A DNA stretch of 64,000 nt. Source: Chitinophagaceae bacterium. Its GTDB lineage: Bacteria > Bacteroidota > Bacteroidia > Chitinophagales > Chitinophagaceae. The position numbers and the translations under genes were made by a program. The DNA lies in assembly GCA_013696395.1 (NCBI GenBank), contig JACCYQ010000123.1:1-64000 (forward strand), written 5' to 3'. Positions within the stretch are counted from its first letter, which is position 1. Each line of letters starts with the position of its first letter. Below are positions 53,792 through 62,600 of this stretch, one piece after another. The notes beneath the pieces are model-generated. The model did not search any database. It was not told the DNA's origin and saw only the letters and a list, made by a program, of their open reading frames with translations.

Positions 53792-55939
53792 ATGAAAAAA
53801 ATCATTGGTTTCTTTTTCTTGCTCTCAACATTATTTGTTGATGCGCAAATAAAATACCCGGATAGTAAAAAAATGGATGCCATAGATGATTATCATGGAA
53901 CCATGGTATCTGATCCGTATCGCTGGCTGGAAGATGATAATAGTGATGAAACGAAGAAATGGGTAAACAGTCAGAATGAAGTAACAGAACAATACCTGTC
54001 AACAATTCCCTACCGGATGGAAATAAAGAAGCGGTTTGAAGAACTTTGGGATTTTAAAAAATATACCGCCCCATATAAACATGGTGCGTATTATTATTTT
54101 GCCAAAAATGATGGTCTGCAAAACCAGTACGTTTATTACCGGTTGAAGAATTTAAAAGATGAGCCTGAATTATTTTTCGATCCCAATAAATTATCTGAGG
54201 ATGGAACGGCTGCTTTAAGTGTAATGAATTTTTCTAAAAATGCCAGGTACATGGCCTATTCCATTTCCCAATCCGGCAGCGACTGGCAAACTGGTTTTAT
54301 CATGGATGTAGCGACCAAAGAAAAACTGGATGATCAGTTGGATTGGTTAAAATTTACCGGTTTTAGCTGGAAGGGTGATGAAGGATTTTATTACAGTCGT
54401 TACCCGGAACCCAAAGAGCAGGATAAGCTAAAAGGCGTGAATGCAGCGCAGCAGGTTTATTATCATAAAGTTGGTACACCGCAATCCGAAGACCAATTGA
54501 TTTATGAGGATCCTGAACATCCGCAGCGTTTTGGTGGGGCCAGGCTGACAGATGATGGCCGTTTTCTCATCATTTCCACTTCCGAAGGTACCAGTGGCAG
54601 AGAGATCTGGTATAAAGACATGCAGGATGCAACCCAAAAAGATTTTCGGTTACTGATACCCGGGTTTAAAACAGAACCCTCTGTTATTGATAACAAAGGC
54701 GGGATGTTGCTGGTGTTAACAAATGATGGCGCACCAAATTTTAAAGTGGTAGCTATTGACCCAAAGAATCCTGGGAAAGAAAACTGGAAAACATTGATCC
54801 AAGAAAAAAAAGACGCATTACAAGGAGTTTCCACGGCAGGTGGATATTTGTTTGCAGGTTACCTCAAGGATGCTTCCACCCGTACTTATCAGTATGACTA
54901 TGATGGCAAATTGATCAGGGAAGTAAAATTACCAGGCATCGGCAGTGCCAGCGGATTTGGAAGTCGCAAAACGGAAGATGAACTTTTTTACACTTACTCA
55001 TCTTTTGCATATCCTGCCAGTATTTTTCATTATGATATGAAGACGGGAAAAAGCACCTTATTCAGAAAGAGTGAAGCAAAATTTGACCCCACCCAGTTTG
55101 AAACCAAACAGGTTTTTTATACCAGTAAAGATGGAACAAAGGTTCCCATGTTTATATCATACAAAAAAGGTTTAAAACTTGATGGAGAAAATCCGGTTAT
55201 GCTTTACAGTTATGGTGGATTTAATATTCCCATGACCCCCGGTTTCAATTTGCAGAATGCCTTTTTCATGGAGCAGGGTGGCATATATGCGCAACCCAGT
55301 TTAAGGGGAGGAAGCGAATATGGCGAAGAATGGCATAAGGGTGGTATGCTGGAAAATAAACAGAATGTATTTGATGATTTTATCGCCGCGGCAGAATACC
55401 TGGTAAAGGAAAAATACACCAGCAAAGATAAAATTGCAATTCGCGGTGGAAGTAATGGTGGATTATTAGTGGGTGCAGCCATGACGCAGCGGCCCGATCT
55501 TTTTAAAGTGGCTATTCCACAGGTTGGCGTATTGGATATGTTACGGTATCACCAATTCACCATCGGGTATGCCTGGGCCACTGAATATGGAAGAAGTGAT
55601 AATCCAAAAGATTTTGAGTACCTCTATAAATATTCACCTTTGCATAACCTGAGAAAAAATGTGCGTTATCCTGCTACATTAATAACTACTGCAGATCATG
55701 ATGACCGGGTGGTACCTGCGCACTCATTTAAATTTGCCGCCGCCCTGCAAGAGGTGAATAATGGAACAAGTCCAACCCTTATAAGGATTGAAAGTAAGGC
55801 CGGGCATGGCGCAGGAAAGCCAACCAGCAAACAAATTGAAGAAGCAACGGATATCTGGAGCTTCACTATGTTTAACCTGAATATGCCTTTCAAATACAAA
55901 GACAAAGTGATTCACCCCAATACTAAGAAGGCCTTTTAG
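53792..55939 (+). CDS. Prolyl oligopeptidase, S9A family, exported
   Basis: A protein of 715 residues with a signal peptide (IGFFFLLSTLFVDAQ). A seven-bladed propeller (about 80-430) starts after KYPDSKKMDAIDDYHGTMVSDPYRWLEDDNSDE. The alpha/beta-hydrolase domain carries Ser554 in IRGGSNGGLLVG, Asp637/638 in TADHDDRVVPAHSFKF and His672 in KAGHGAGK. These enzymes cut after proline in short peptides. Export suggests periplasmic peptide use. An octamer repeat array begins at the base right after the stop codon. Confidence 0.94.
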   Translation: MKKIIGFFFLLSTLFVDAQIKYPDSKKMDAIDDYHGTMVSDPYRWLEDDNSDETKKWVNSQNEVTEQYLSTIPYRMEIKKRFEELWDFKKYTAPYKHGAYYYFAKNDGLQNQYVYYRLKNLKDEPELFFDPNKLSEDGTAALSVMNFSKNARYMAYSISQSGSDWQTGFIMDVATKEKLDDQLDWLKFTGFSWKGDEGFYYSRYPEPKEQDKLKGVNAAQQVYYHKVGTPQSEDQLIYEDPEHPQRFGGARLTDDGRFLIISTSEGTSGREIWYKDMQDATQKDFRLLIPGFKTEPSVIDNKGGMLLVLTNDGAPNFKVVAIDPKNPGKENWKTLIQEKKDALQGVSTAGGYLFAGYLKDASTRTYQYDYDGKLIREVKLPGIGSASGFGSRKTEDELFYTYSSFAYPASIFHYDMKTGKSTLFRKSEAKFDPTQFETKQVFYTSKDGTKVPMFISYKKGLKLDGENPVMLYSYGGFNIPMTPGFNLQNAFFMEQGGIYAQPSLRGGSEYGEEWHKGGMLENKQNVFDDFIAAAEYLVKEKYTSKDKIAIRGGSNGGLLVGAAMTQRPDLFKVAIPQVGVLDMLRYHQFTIGYAWATEYGRSDNPKDFEYLYKYSPLHNLRKNVRYPATLITTADHDDRVVPAHSFKFAAALQEVNNGTSPTLIRIESKAGHGAGKPTSKQIEEATDIWSFTMFNLNMPFKYKDKVIHPNTKKAF

Positions 55940-55963
55940 TTGATTGGTTGATTAATTGTTAAA
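55940..55963. repeat. Octamer array next to the S9A stop codon (three units)
   Basis: TTGATTGG, TTGATTAA and TTGTTAAA follow one another with an exact 8-nt period, beginning at the base after the TAG of the prolyl oligopeptidase gene. Confidence 0.7.
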
Positions 55964-55966
55964 TCT

Positions 55967-55994
55967 GGAATTAGGAATTAGGAATTGGGAATTA
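55967..55994. repeat. Heptamer array GGAATTA (four units)
   Basis: GGAATTA, GGAATTA, GGAATTG, GGAATTA in exact 7-nt phase. It adjoins the octamer array upstream. The same GGAATT core recurs at about 58227-58243 and singly near 59332. Confidence 0.75.
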
Positions 55995-56023
55995 GTTGGA
56001 TTGATTAGTGGATATACTAAGCC

Positions 56024-56044
56024 CTAAACTCTAAATCCTAAACA
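56024..56044. repeat. Heptamer array CTAAACn (three units)
   Basis: CTAAACT, CTAAATC, CTAAACA in 7-nt phase. Similar C-T-A-A-A-C runs occur near 56098-56113 and 58280-58316. Confidence 0.65.
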
Positions 56045-56062
56045 TCAAAACTTTTAGAATAG

Positions 56063-56086
56063 TTGATTGGTTGATTAGTTGGTTGG
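56063..56086. repeat. Octamer array (three units) before the SDR gene
   Basis: TTGATTGG, TTGATTAG and TTGGTTGG in 8-nt phase, then GTTGACAC. The first unit is identical to those at 55940 and 58150. Confidence 0.7.
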
Positions 56087-56135
56087 GTTGACACGATTTC
56101 TAAACGCTAAACACAAAACATCTGAACACTCTTTT

Positions 56136-56143
56136 TATATTCG
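56136..56143 (+). promoter_or_regulatory. Variant -7 element before the SDR gene
   Basis: TATATTCG at 56136-56143, followed by TTTC and the ATG at 56148. One base differs from TAnnTTTG. The start would be only four bases later, a nearly leaderless mRNA if it is used. Confidence 0.35.
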
Positions 56144-56147
56144 TTTC

Positions 56148-57044
56148 ATGAAAGTTCTTGTCACTGGTGCTAATGGATTTATCGGAAATTATGTATGTGA
56201 GCAATTAGTAAAAGCGGGTTTAACGGTGATGGCTACCGGAAAAGGTGATTGTCGCCTTCTCCTCAAAAGCAACCCTTTATTCTCATACCGGTCCATGGAT
56301 TTTACAAATCCCTTTGAAGTGGATTTAGTATTTGAAGATTTCAAACCTGGTTGCGTGGTGCATGCCGGCGCCAACGGTCGCCCGGATGTTTGCGAACAGA
56401 ACCAGATGCAGGCATATATTAATAATGTAGAAGGCACTGTAACCTTACTGACCAATGCCGCAGCCCATCAAAGTTTTTTTCTTTTTATATCAACCGATTT
56501 TGTTTTTGATGGTAATGCCGGACCCTATGCAGAAGACGATCCAACGAACCCGGTAAATTATTATGGAAGAACCAAACTGGAAGCGGAAGAGGCCGTTCGG
56601 GATTATGAGCACGACTGGGCTATTGTGAGAACAGTGCTTGTATTTGGAAAACCACAGACCGGCAGGGAAAACATTCTAACCCTGGTACAAAAATCATTGC
56701 TCGCCGGCCAGGAAATAAAAATTTTTGATGATCAGTATCGTACCCCGACTTATGTAGAAGACCTGGCCGCTGCTATTGTTTCCATCATTCAAAAAAAAGC
56801 CACCGGTACATGGCATATTTCAGGCAATGAAATGGTAACACCTTACCAACTATCGGTAATGGCAGCCCGCTACCTGAACCTTGATGAATCATTGATTTGT
56901 AAAATTTATTCAGGTGATCTTGCCGAAGCGGCAAAACGACCGCACCGAACCGGTTTCATTATTGAAAAAGCGGTTAAGCATCTGGGTTATAAACCTTTGA
57001 CCCTGGAGGAGGGACTGAAAAAAACATTTTCTGGAGTTGTCTGA
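56148..57044 (+). CDS. NAD(P)-dependent SDR, RmlD-like sugar-nucleotide reductase
   Basis: An extended short-chain dehydrogenase of 298 residues. KVLVTGANGFIGNYVCEQLV (2-21) is the nucleotide loop (G-x-x-G-x-x-G). FISTDFVFDGNAGPYAEDDPTNPVNYYGRTKLEAE holds the catalytic Ser/Thr, Tyr and Lys (Y-x-x-x-K at YYGRTKLEAE). The sequence follows dTDP-4-dehydrorhamnose reductase (RmlD) more than GalE: short length, S-T-D-F-V-F-D-G and a P-V-N-x-Y-G-x-T-K block. The rest of the rhamnose pathway is absent here, so the substrate is unproven. The ATG at 56148 gives the canonical start. Confidence 0.75.
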   Translation: MKVLVTGANGFIGNYVCEQLVKAGLTVMATGKGDCRLLLKSNPLFSYRSMDFTNPFEVDLVFEDFKPGCVVHAGANGRPDVCEQNQMQAYINNVEGTVTLLTNAAAHQSFFLFISTDFVFDGNAGPYAEDDPTNPVNYYGRTKLEAEEAVRDYEHDWAIVRTVLVFGKPQTGRENILTLVQKSLLAGQEIKIFDDQYRTPTYVEDLAAAIVSIIQKKATGTWHISGNEMVTPYQLSVMAARYLNLDESLICKIYSGDLAEAAKRPHRTGFIIEKAVKHLGYKPLTLEEGLKKTFSGVV

Positions 57045-57074
57045 AATAAATTATGGAACCAGCCTTGCTTTTCA

Positions 57075-58022
57075 TCAACTCATCATCAACGAATTCACGC
57101 TTCGCTGCAGAATATTAAAGGCAATTTCCGCCATCAGGTTTTCTTTATCTAATGTTGGATTTACTTCCGTTACCTCAAAGCAGCAGATCTTCCGGTTTTG
57201 CATAAATTTACTGATCAGGTCTTCGGCTTCTCTTTCTCTCAGTCCATTACTAACCGGCGTCCCTGTTCCTTTGGAAATCACCGAATCCAGGCTGTCCACA
57301 TCAAAACTTACATAAATATCCGTGCAATCCGATAAGTATCGTAACACGGCACGCACCACGTTCTCCGCACCCTTGGTCCTTAATTCTTTGGTAGTGATCA
57401 CTTTCATACCATATTTATCAATCAGGTATTTTTCTTCTTTTTCAAAATCGCGAAGCGAAATAAATACCACGTCTTCGGGTAAAACCATGGGAGATGATTT
57501 TCCTGTTTTCTTTAAATAATCCCATTGTTTAGCAGTTTCGGCATCCAGTTCATGAACGGCGCATTCTTCATTATTCTCATTGATGGCAATGGCCAGTGGC
57601 ATGCCATGAATATTTCCTGAAGGAGTTGTGTATGGTGTATGCAGATCGGCATGCGCATCTATCCATATTACACCGAGTTTACTTTTTGGCCGGGCTAATT
57701 TAATTCCCGCAATGGTGGCGCCGCTGGTACTATGATCCCCGCTTAATACCACGGGGAAAAAATTATTTTTTAATGAATCGCTTACGGCCTTGCTTACCTT
57801 ATCATACATGGTAACAATGCCTTTAATTCTTTTGGCATATGGCGATTCAATGGGTTCGTGCAGCAGTTTATTATCGTGTGTAATTTTTTCGGAAGGGAAA
57901 TGAATAAAAAAATTACTCATGAAATCCAGTGCAGCTATTTTGATGGCTTCTATTCCCAGGCTGGCACCCCGGGTACCGGCACCAATTTCTGATGGCACTT
58001 CAATCAGCTTGATATTCTTCAT
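57075..58022 (-). CDS. Arginase
   Basis: A ureohydrolase of 315 residues splitting arginine into ornithine and urea with a binuclear manganese centre. The ligands lie in VVLSGDHSTSGATIAGI (His), WIDAHADLHTPYTTPSGNIHGMPLA (Asp-x-His-x-Asp) and VSFDVDSLDSVISKGTGTPVSNGL (Asp-x-Asp). The DAHADLHTP-x-T-T-x-S-G-N-x-H-G-M-P string is specific for arginase rather than agmatinase or formimidoylglutamase. Length is normal. It faces the SDR gene with 30 bp between stop codons. Confidence 0.9.
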   Translation of the reverse strand: MKNIKLIEVPSEIGAGTRGASLGIEAIKIAALDFMSNFFIHFPSEKITHDNKLLHEPIESPYAKRIKGIVTMYDKVSKAVSDSLKNNFFPVVLSGDHSTSGATIAGIKLARPKSKLGVIWIDAHADLHTPYTTPSGNIHGMPLAIAINENNEECAVHELDAETAKQWDYLKKTGKSSPMVLPEDVVFISLRDFEKEEKYLIDKYGMKVITTKELRTKGAENVVRAVLRYLSDCTDIYVSFDVDSLDSVISKGTGTPVSNGLREREAEDLISKFMQNRKICCFEVTEVNPTLDKENLMAEIAFNILQRSVNSLMMS

Positions 58023-58149
58023 ACATGTTTATTGTGTGAAACCGCACCAAAAAATCTCCGGTGTGCAGGAGAAATGACATTGAAAAAGGATGCAGCAATC
58101 GTTTTTAGGCAAAAACAAATGTAGTGATTTGGGGAAAAACGCACAAATG

Positions 58150-58197
58150 TTGATTGGTTGATTTGTTGATTGGTTGATAGATTGCCAAATTAAACCC
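58150..58197. repeat. Octamer array (six units)
   Basis: TTGATTGG, TTGATTTG, TTGATTGG, TTGATAGA, TTGCCAAA and TTAAACCC with exact 8-nt period. The last unit has the TTAAAC form of the array at 59445, which suggests both forms are variants of one repeat. Confidence 0.8.
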
Positions 58198-58250
58198 TTA
58201 GATCTAAACACTGAACTTCTTAAAAAGGAATTGGGAATTGGGCTGAATAG

Positions 58251-58282
58251 TTGAAAAGTTGAAAGGTTGATTGGTTGACAAA
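58251..58282. repeat. Octamer array (four units) continuing in drifted phase
   Basis: TTGAAAAG, TTGAAAGG, TTGATTGG and TTGACAAA in 8-nt phase. The 8-nt spacing then continues through A/C-rich units to about 58316. Confidence 0.75.
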
Positions 58283-58371
58283 CTAACCACTAAAACTTAA
58301 ACTCTAAACACTAAACAAAAGAAAAATGGATTAGCAGAAATCCACTAATCCATTTTAATTATGTACTTCAA

Positions 58372-58419
58372 TTTTCAAATTCTCAAATTCTCAAATTGTT
58401 TAATTGCGTAATTGTCAAA
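58372..58419. repeat. Octamer array (six units) next to the stress-protein stop codon
   Basis: TTTTCAAA, TTCTCAAA, TTCTCAAA, TTGTTTAA, TTGCGTAA and TTGTCAAA in exact phase, ending one base before the stop codon at 58421-58423 (minus strand). Two units are identical to units at 791 and 807. Confidence 0.8.
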
Positions 58420-58420
58420 T

Positions 58421-59206
58421 TTATTCAGGTGTTGCCAATATAGGTACTGTGCTTTGGTAAACAAGCGTTTTGGTATGACTTCTTGTATACAATGAAGACA
58501 AGAAAGAATGTTTACGGGGCACCGTTATCAACATATCAATATGTTTATCTTTTACAAATTGATCAATGGCCTCATGAAAATCATTTAAACCGATAAAATA
58601 AAATTCGGGTTGAAATTCCTCGAACATCTCGTACAGATCTTCCCTTTGGCTTCTGTACTCTTCCGTCAGGGAAACATAATGAAGGCTGTCTACATTAATA
58701 ATATGGAAGGCCGGGCGAAACATTGACAGTATGGATTTGATCGGTGTAATTGGTGTAGATACCTTTACTTTTTTAAAATCTGAAGTAAGGGCCACATTTT
58801 TAATACCTGTAAATTTCGCATGGGTAGGAATAATCAGTACAGGCACCAGGTCACTGTCAACCAGTTTCAGGGTATTACTGCCCATAAACATCTTGGCCAG
58901 GGCGTGTTTACCGGTAATTCCCATAATCACCAGATTGGCTTGTCGATGGCGGACAACTCTCTCAATTTCATCAATAATATCATCGCCTTCTACAGCCACA
59001 CATTCCACCCTTAAAATGGCTTTGCCGGTTATATCTTCTTTTAATTTTGCCAATGACTCATTAGCAGCGGCGGCATGTGAGGCCCTTTCATAAACATGAT
59101 ACAGGATAACATTCACATCATGCTCGCCCTGGAGCATTTGGGCCGCAAAATGAGCGGCATTGTTGGCAGTTTCTGAAAAATCGGTTGGAATAACAATGGT
59201 TCTCAT
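58421..59206 (-). CDS. Tandem universal stress protein
   Basis: A protein of 261 residues with two Usp folds. The first (1-145) begins MRTIVIPTDFSETANNAAHFAAQML. It has the ATP-binding pattern G-x2-G-x9-G-S in MGITGKHALAKMFMGSNTLKL (about 95-115). The second half (about 150-261, NVALTSDFKKV) lacks that motif and is degenerate. Such double proteins usually bind ATP with one domain and respond to starvation, redox or envelope stress. It stands alone between repeat-filled intergenic regions. An octamer array begins one base from its stop codon. Confidence 0.9.
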   Translation of the reverse strand: MRTIVIPTDFSETANNAAHFAAQMLQGEHDVNVILYHVYERASHAAAANESLAKLKEDITGKAILRVECVAVEGDDIIDEIERVVRHRQANLVIMGITGKHALAKMFMGSNTLKLVDSDLVPVLIIPTHAKFTGIKNVALTSDFKKVKVSTPITPIKSILSMFRPAFHIINVDSLHYVSLTEEYRSQREDLYEMFEEFQPEFYFIGLNDFHEAIDQFVKDKHIDMLITVPRKHSFLSSLYTRSHTKTLVYQSTVPILATPE

Positions 59207-59262
59207 GTATTATTTTATTTTATAACCGCCAAAAATAGGGTAAATGGGTGAAACTTGCCTAG

Positions 59263-59294
59263 TTGAATGGTTGATAAGTTGACAGTTTGGTTGG
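59263..59294. repeat. Octamer array (four units)
   Basis: TTGAATGG, TTGATAAG, TTGACAGT and TTGGTTGG with exact 8-nt period. The unit TTGGTTGG is also found at 56079. Confidence 0.75.
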
Positions 59295-59444
59295 TAAGTA
59301 TAGAATTATTAGGAATCAGGGATTAGTAATCTGGAATTAGGCATTCACAGAAATCCTAAAATTGTTTCAATGTCACGCTAAGCCAACCGCCCTTCAGAAT
59401 TGCGGTGGTCGAAGCCGTCAATAAAAACCCCGAAACAATTAACC

Positions 59445-59476
59445 TTAAACTTTTAAACCTTTAAACCTTTAAACTT
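59445..59476. repeat. TTAAACnn octamer array (four units)
   Basis: TTAAACTT, TTAAACCT, TTAAACCT and TTAAACTT in 8-nt phase, followed by another TTAAAC. A different consensus from the TTG arrays, but the same period and spacer. Confidence 0.75.
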
Positions 59477-59584
59477 TTTAAACAACCCGTAACCCGAAAC
59501 CTTAAACTCGCCTCCTGTGATAAATTGGTGAATAACAAACCCCTCCATAATCCGTTCGCCTTCATTATTTAAGCGCTGAAAAGA

Positions 59585-59592
59585 TATATTTG
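59585..59592 (+). promoter_or_regulatory. -7 element of smc
   Basis: TATATTTG at 59585-59592, followed by CAACG. The GTG start is at 59615, giving a leader of about 15-18 nt. A TTC 21 bp upstream is the best -33 candidate. Confidence 0.45.
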
Positions 59593-59614
59593 CAACGATT
59601 AAAATCTGAAGACC

Positions 59615-62600
59615 GTGCGTTTAAAATCATTAGAAATTAAGGGGTTCAAGAGTTTTGCCGATAAAACCATCGTCAATTTCGACGATAATATTACCGGCAT
59701 TGTGGGACCCAATGGTTGTGGAAAAAGTAATATCGTAGATAGCATCCGCTGGGTGATCGGTGAGCAGAAGATCAGCCAGTTGCGGTCCGAGAACCTGGAA
59801 AGCCTGGTCTTCAACGGCTCCAAAACCCGCAGCGCCAGTGGCCTGGCCGAGGTAAGCCTCACCTTTGAAAATACCCGTAACCTGCTGCCCACCGAGTTCA
59901 GCACCGTAACAATAACCCGTAAATTTTATAAAAACGGCGACAGCGAATACCGCCTTAACGATGTGCAGTGCCGGTTGAAAGATATTCATAACCTGTTCAT
60001 GGACACAGGCATCTCCACCGATAGTTATGCGATTATTGAACTGGGCATGGTAGATGACCTGATCAAAGACAAGGAAAACAGCCGCCGCCGCATGCTGGAA
60101 CAGGCAGCCGGTATCAGCATTTATAAAACAAGAAAGAAAGAAGCTAAATCAAAGCTCGACGCAACCGATCAGGACCTGGCGCGGATCGAGGATCTTTTAT
60201 TCGAGATCAATAACCAGCTCAAAACGCTGGAGAACCAGGCTAAAAAAGCGGAAAAGTATTTCGAGATCAAGAAAGATTATAAAGAGCTGAGCATTGAACT
60301 GGCCAAAGCCGCCCTTGAAGGTTTTAATGTGACTTTTAAGGCTTTGAATCTGCAGTATGAAACGGAACAGGATAAACGCATTAAGCTGGAAACAGAAATC
60401 GCCACCGAAGAAGCAGCATTGGAACAGGAGCGGGTTGACCTGGTGGAAAAAGAAAGAAGCTTGCAAACTATGCAGCATAGTTTTAATGAAATGCTGCAAA
60501 CTGTTCGCAGCAAAGAAAATGATAAGAATCTCGCGGCCCAGCGACTTGAATATTTAAAGGAAAGAGAGACCAGCCTCAACGAATTTTTACAAAAAGCCGG
60601 CGGTCAACTCCAGGGCATTGAAGAAAGTATCGCCTTCACCCAAAAACAACGGGGCGAAGAAAACGACTCACTGGAAGGGTTAAACGAAAAATTTTTACAA
60701 CTGCAATCCGAAGTGAATGCCAATCGTACCGTACTGGATGAAAAGCGTACAGCGCTTGATGATCTGCGTTCCGAATACCAGCGAATGCAACGCGAACAGT
60801 TTGACGCGGAGAAAAAAGTAGCGGTTGCAGATACTTCCATTCAGAACATGCAAAGAACCATTCAACAGGTTGAGCAGGACAGGGAGCAACGCGAAGCGCA
60901 AAGAGAAACACTCGCAACCCAATTACAGGCAGATGAAAAAGAACTGGGCGTTAATAAAATCACGCTGGATCAGTTGCAGCAACATCATGAAAATACCAAG
61001 GAACAAATTCTCCAAACACAATCTGTGCTGGAAGATTTAAGAAATGAACTGGCAGATGAAAACCGTACACTCGATTCAAAAAAGAATGAGCATGATCTCT
61101 TAAAGAGCCTGATCGATTCTATGGAAGGCTACCCGGATAGTGTAAAATTCCTGCATAAGAATACGGACTGGAGTCATGAATCTCCCATATTATCAGATAT
61201 TATTTATGTAAAAGAAGAATTCCGCACGGCTGTTGAAAATGTGCTGGAACCTTTTTTAAGTTATTACGTGGTGAATAATTTACAAGAAGGTTTGCAGGCC
61301 GTTCACCTCCTGGATGAAAATAAAAAAGGCAAAGCCAATTTCTTTTTACTGGATAAGATGGAAAAATGGAATGCAGAAGAAGTGCATCAACCCAATGGCA
61401 CCATTGCCGCCATCGATGTAGTGGAAGTAGATGCCAGGTACCGTCGCCTTGCGGAGTATTTATTGGGCAATGTATTTATTGCAGAAAGCGAAGAAGCATT
61501 AACCAACAGCAATGGTGCAGTGGTGCTTGAAAAGTCTGGTAAATACGTAAAAGGAAAATACACACTCACAGGTGGCAGTGTAGGTTTGTTCGAAGGAAAA
61601 AAGATCGGTCGTGCAAAAAACCTGGAAAAACTGGTTGAAGAAATTGTCAGCCAGGAAGCCATTGTTGACCGACTGAAAGCAGGTATCCAGGCCCGTCATA
61701 ATGAAGTGATCGCTTTTAATGAAGACCTGCGGGAAAATTCAATCCGCGAAACCGAGAAAGAAATTCAGCAGCTTACCAACCAGGTTTTTTCATTGCATAA
61801 TAAATTGGAAAACCTGCATGCCTTGCAAAGCCAGGGACAGAACAGGCTGGAGGAATTACAAAGCCAGTTGGAGCAAACCCATCTTTCGGTTGATGGTACC
61901 CGTAACCTCCTGTTGCAACTGAACGAAGAATTGCAGATGACTGCCAACCGGTTAAACCACGCCGACGAAACATTTAAAACGGAAGAAGCAAATTATAACG
62001 AAGTTAACCTGCAATACAATGAATTTAACCTGCAGGTTACCCGCCAGCAAAGCAAGGTCACTTCGCTGAATCAGGAACTGGAGTTCAAAAACAACCAGTT
62101 GTCCGACCTGCACCGGCAAATTGAAACCAACACCACTCAATTATCAGAAACAAGCGGCAATATCAGCGTATCGACCCAACAGCTCAAAGAAACCGAAGAA
62201 GCATTGGTGAACATGATGCGCGGAAAAACTGAAGCCGAACAAAAACTGAACGAAGCAGACCAGGCATATTATAACTTACGGAATCGGTTAAGCGAAAAAG
62301 AAAGCGAACTGCGTTTAAAGGTTAAAGAGAAGGACCAGGTAGAACATCTGATGGTCGAAATAAAGGATCGTCTGAACGAAGTGAAGCTGCAGTTAGCCGG
62401 TATGAAAGAGAGATTGAATGTGGAGTTCCGCATTCAACTGGAAGATATCCTGGACCAGCCACGCACCAGCGAGACACCCGCAGAAGAATTGCAGGAAAAA
62501 GCAGACCGCATGAAGAAACGGCTGGAGAATCTGGGCGAAGTGAATCCGACAGCCATCGAAGCTTATACTGAAATGAAGAAACGCTATGAATTCATCATGG

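Larger units (their letters stand above)
58023..58420. other. Repeat-filled intergenic region between arginase and the stress protein
   Basis: A stretch of 398 bp without a coding gene. It contains octamer arrays at 58150-58197, 58251-58282 and 58372-58419, a GGAATTG heptamer pair near 58227-58240, and CTAAACn-like units to about 58316. The rest is AT-rich with no further feature visible. The frames read through it are products of the repeats. Confidence 0.75.
59207..59614. other. Repeat-filled intergenic region upstream of smc
   Basis: A stretch of 408 bp with no gene. It contains TTG octamers at 59263-59294, single GGAATTA-like units (about 59315-59340) and TTAAACnn octamers at 59445-59476. 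A short CCGC/GCGG hairpin lies near 59388-59406. The smc promoter element sits at the right end. Confidence 0.75.

Noticed and set aside
58029-58211. Open frame upstream of arginase with repeated Asn-Gln-Ser/Thr units
   Set aside because: It is a translation of the octamer array in the intergenic region, with no start context or homology.
58150-58419. CRISPR array
   Set aside because: Units are 8 nt, contiguous and without spacers; no cas gene is present.
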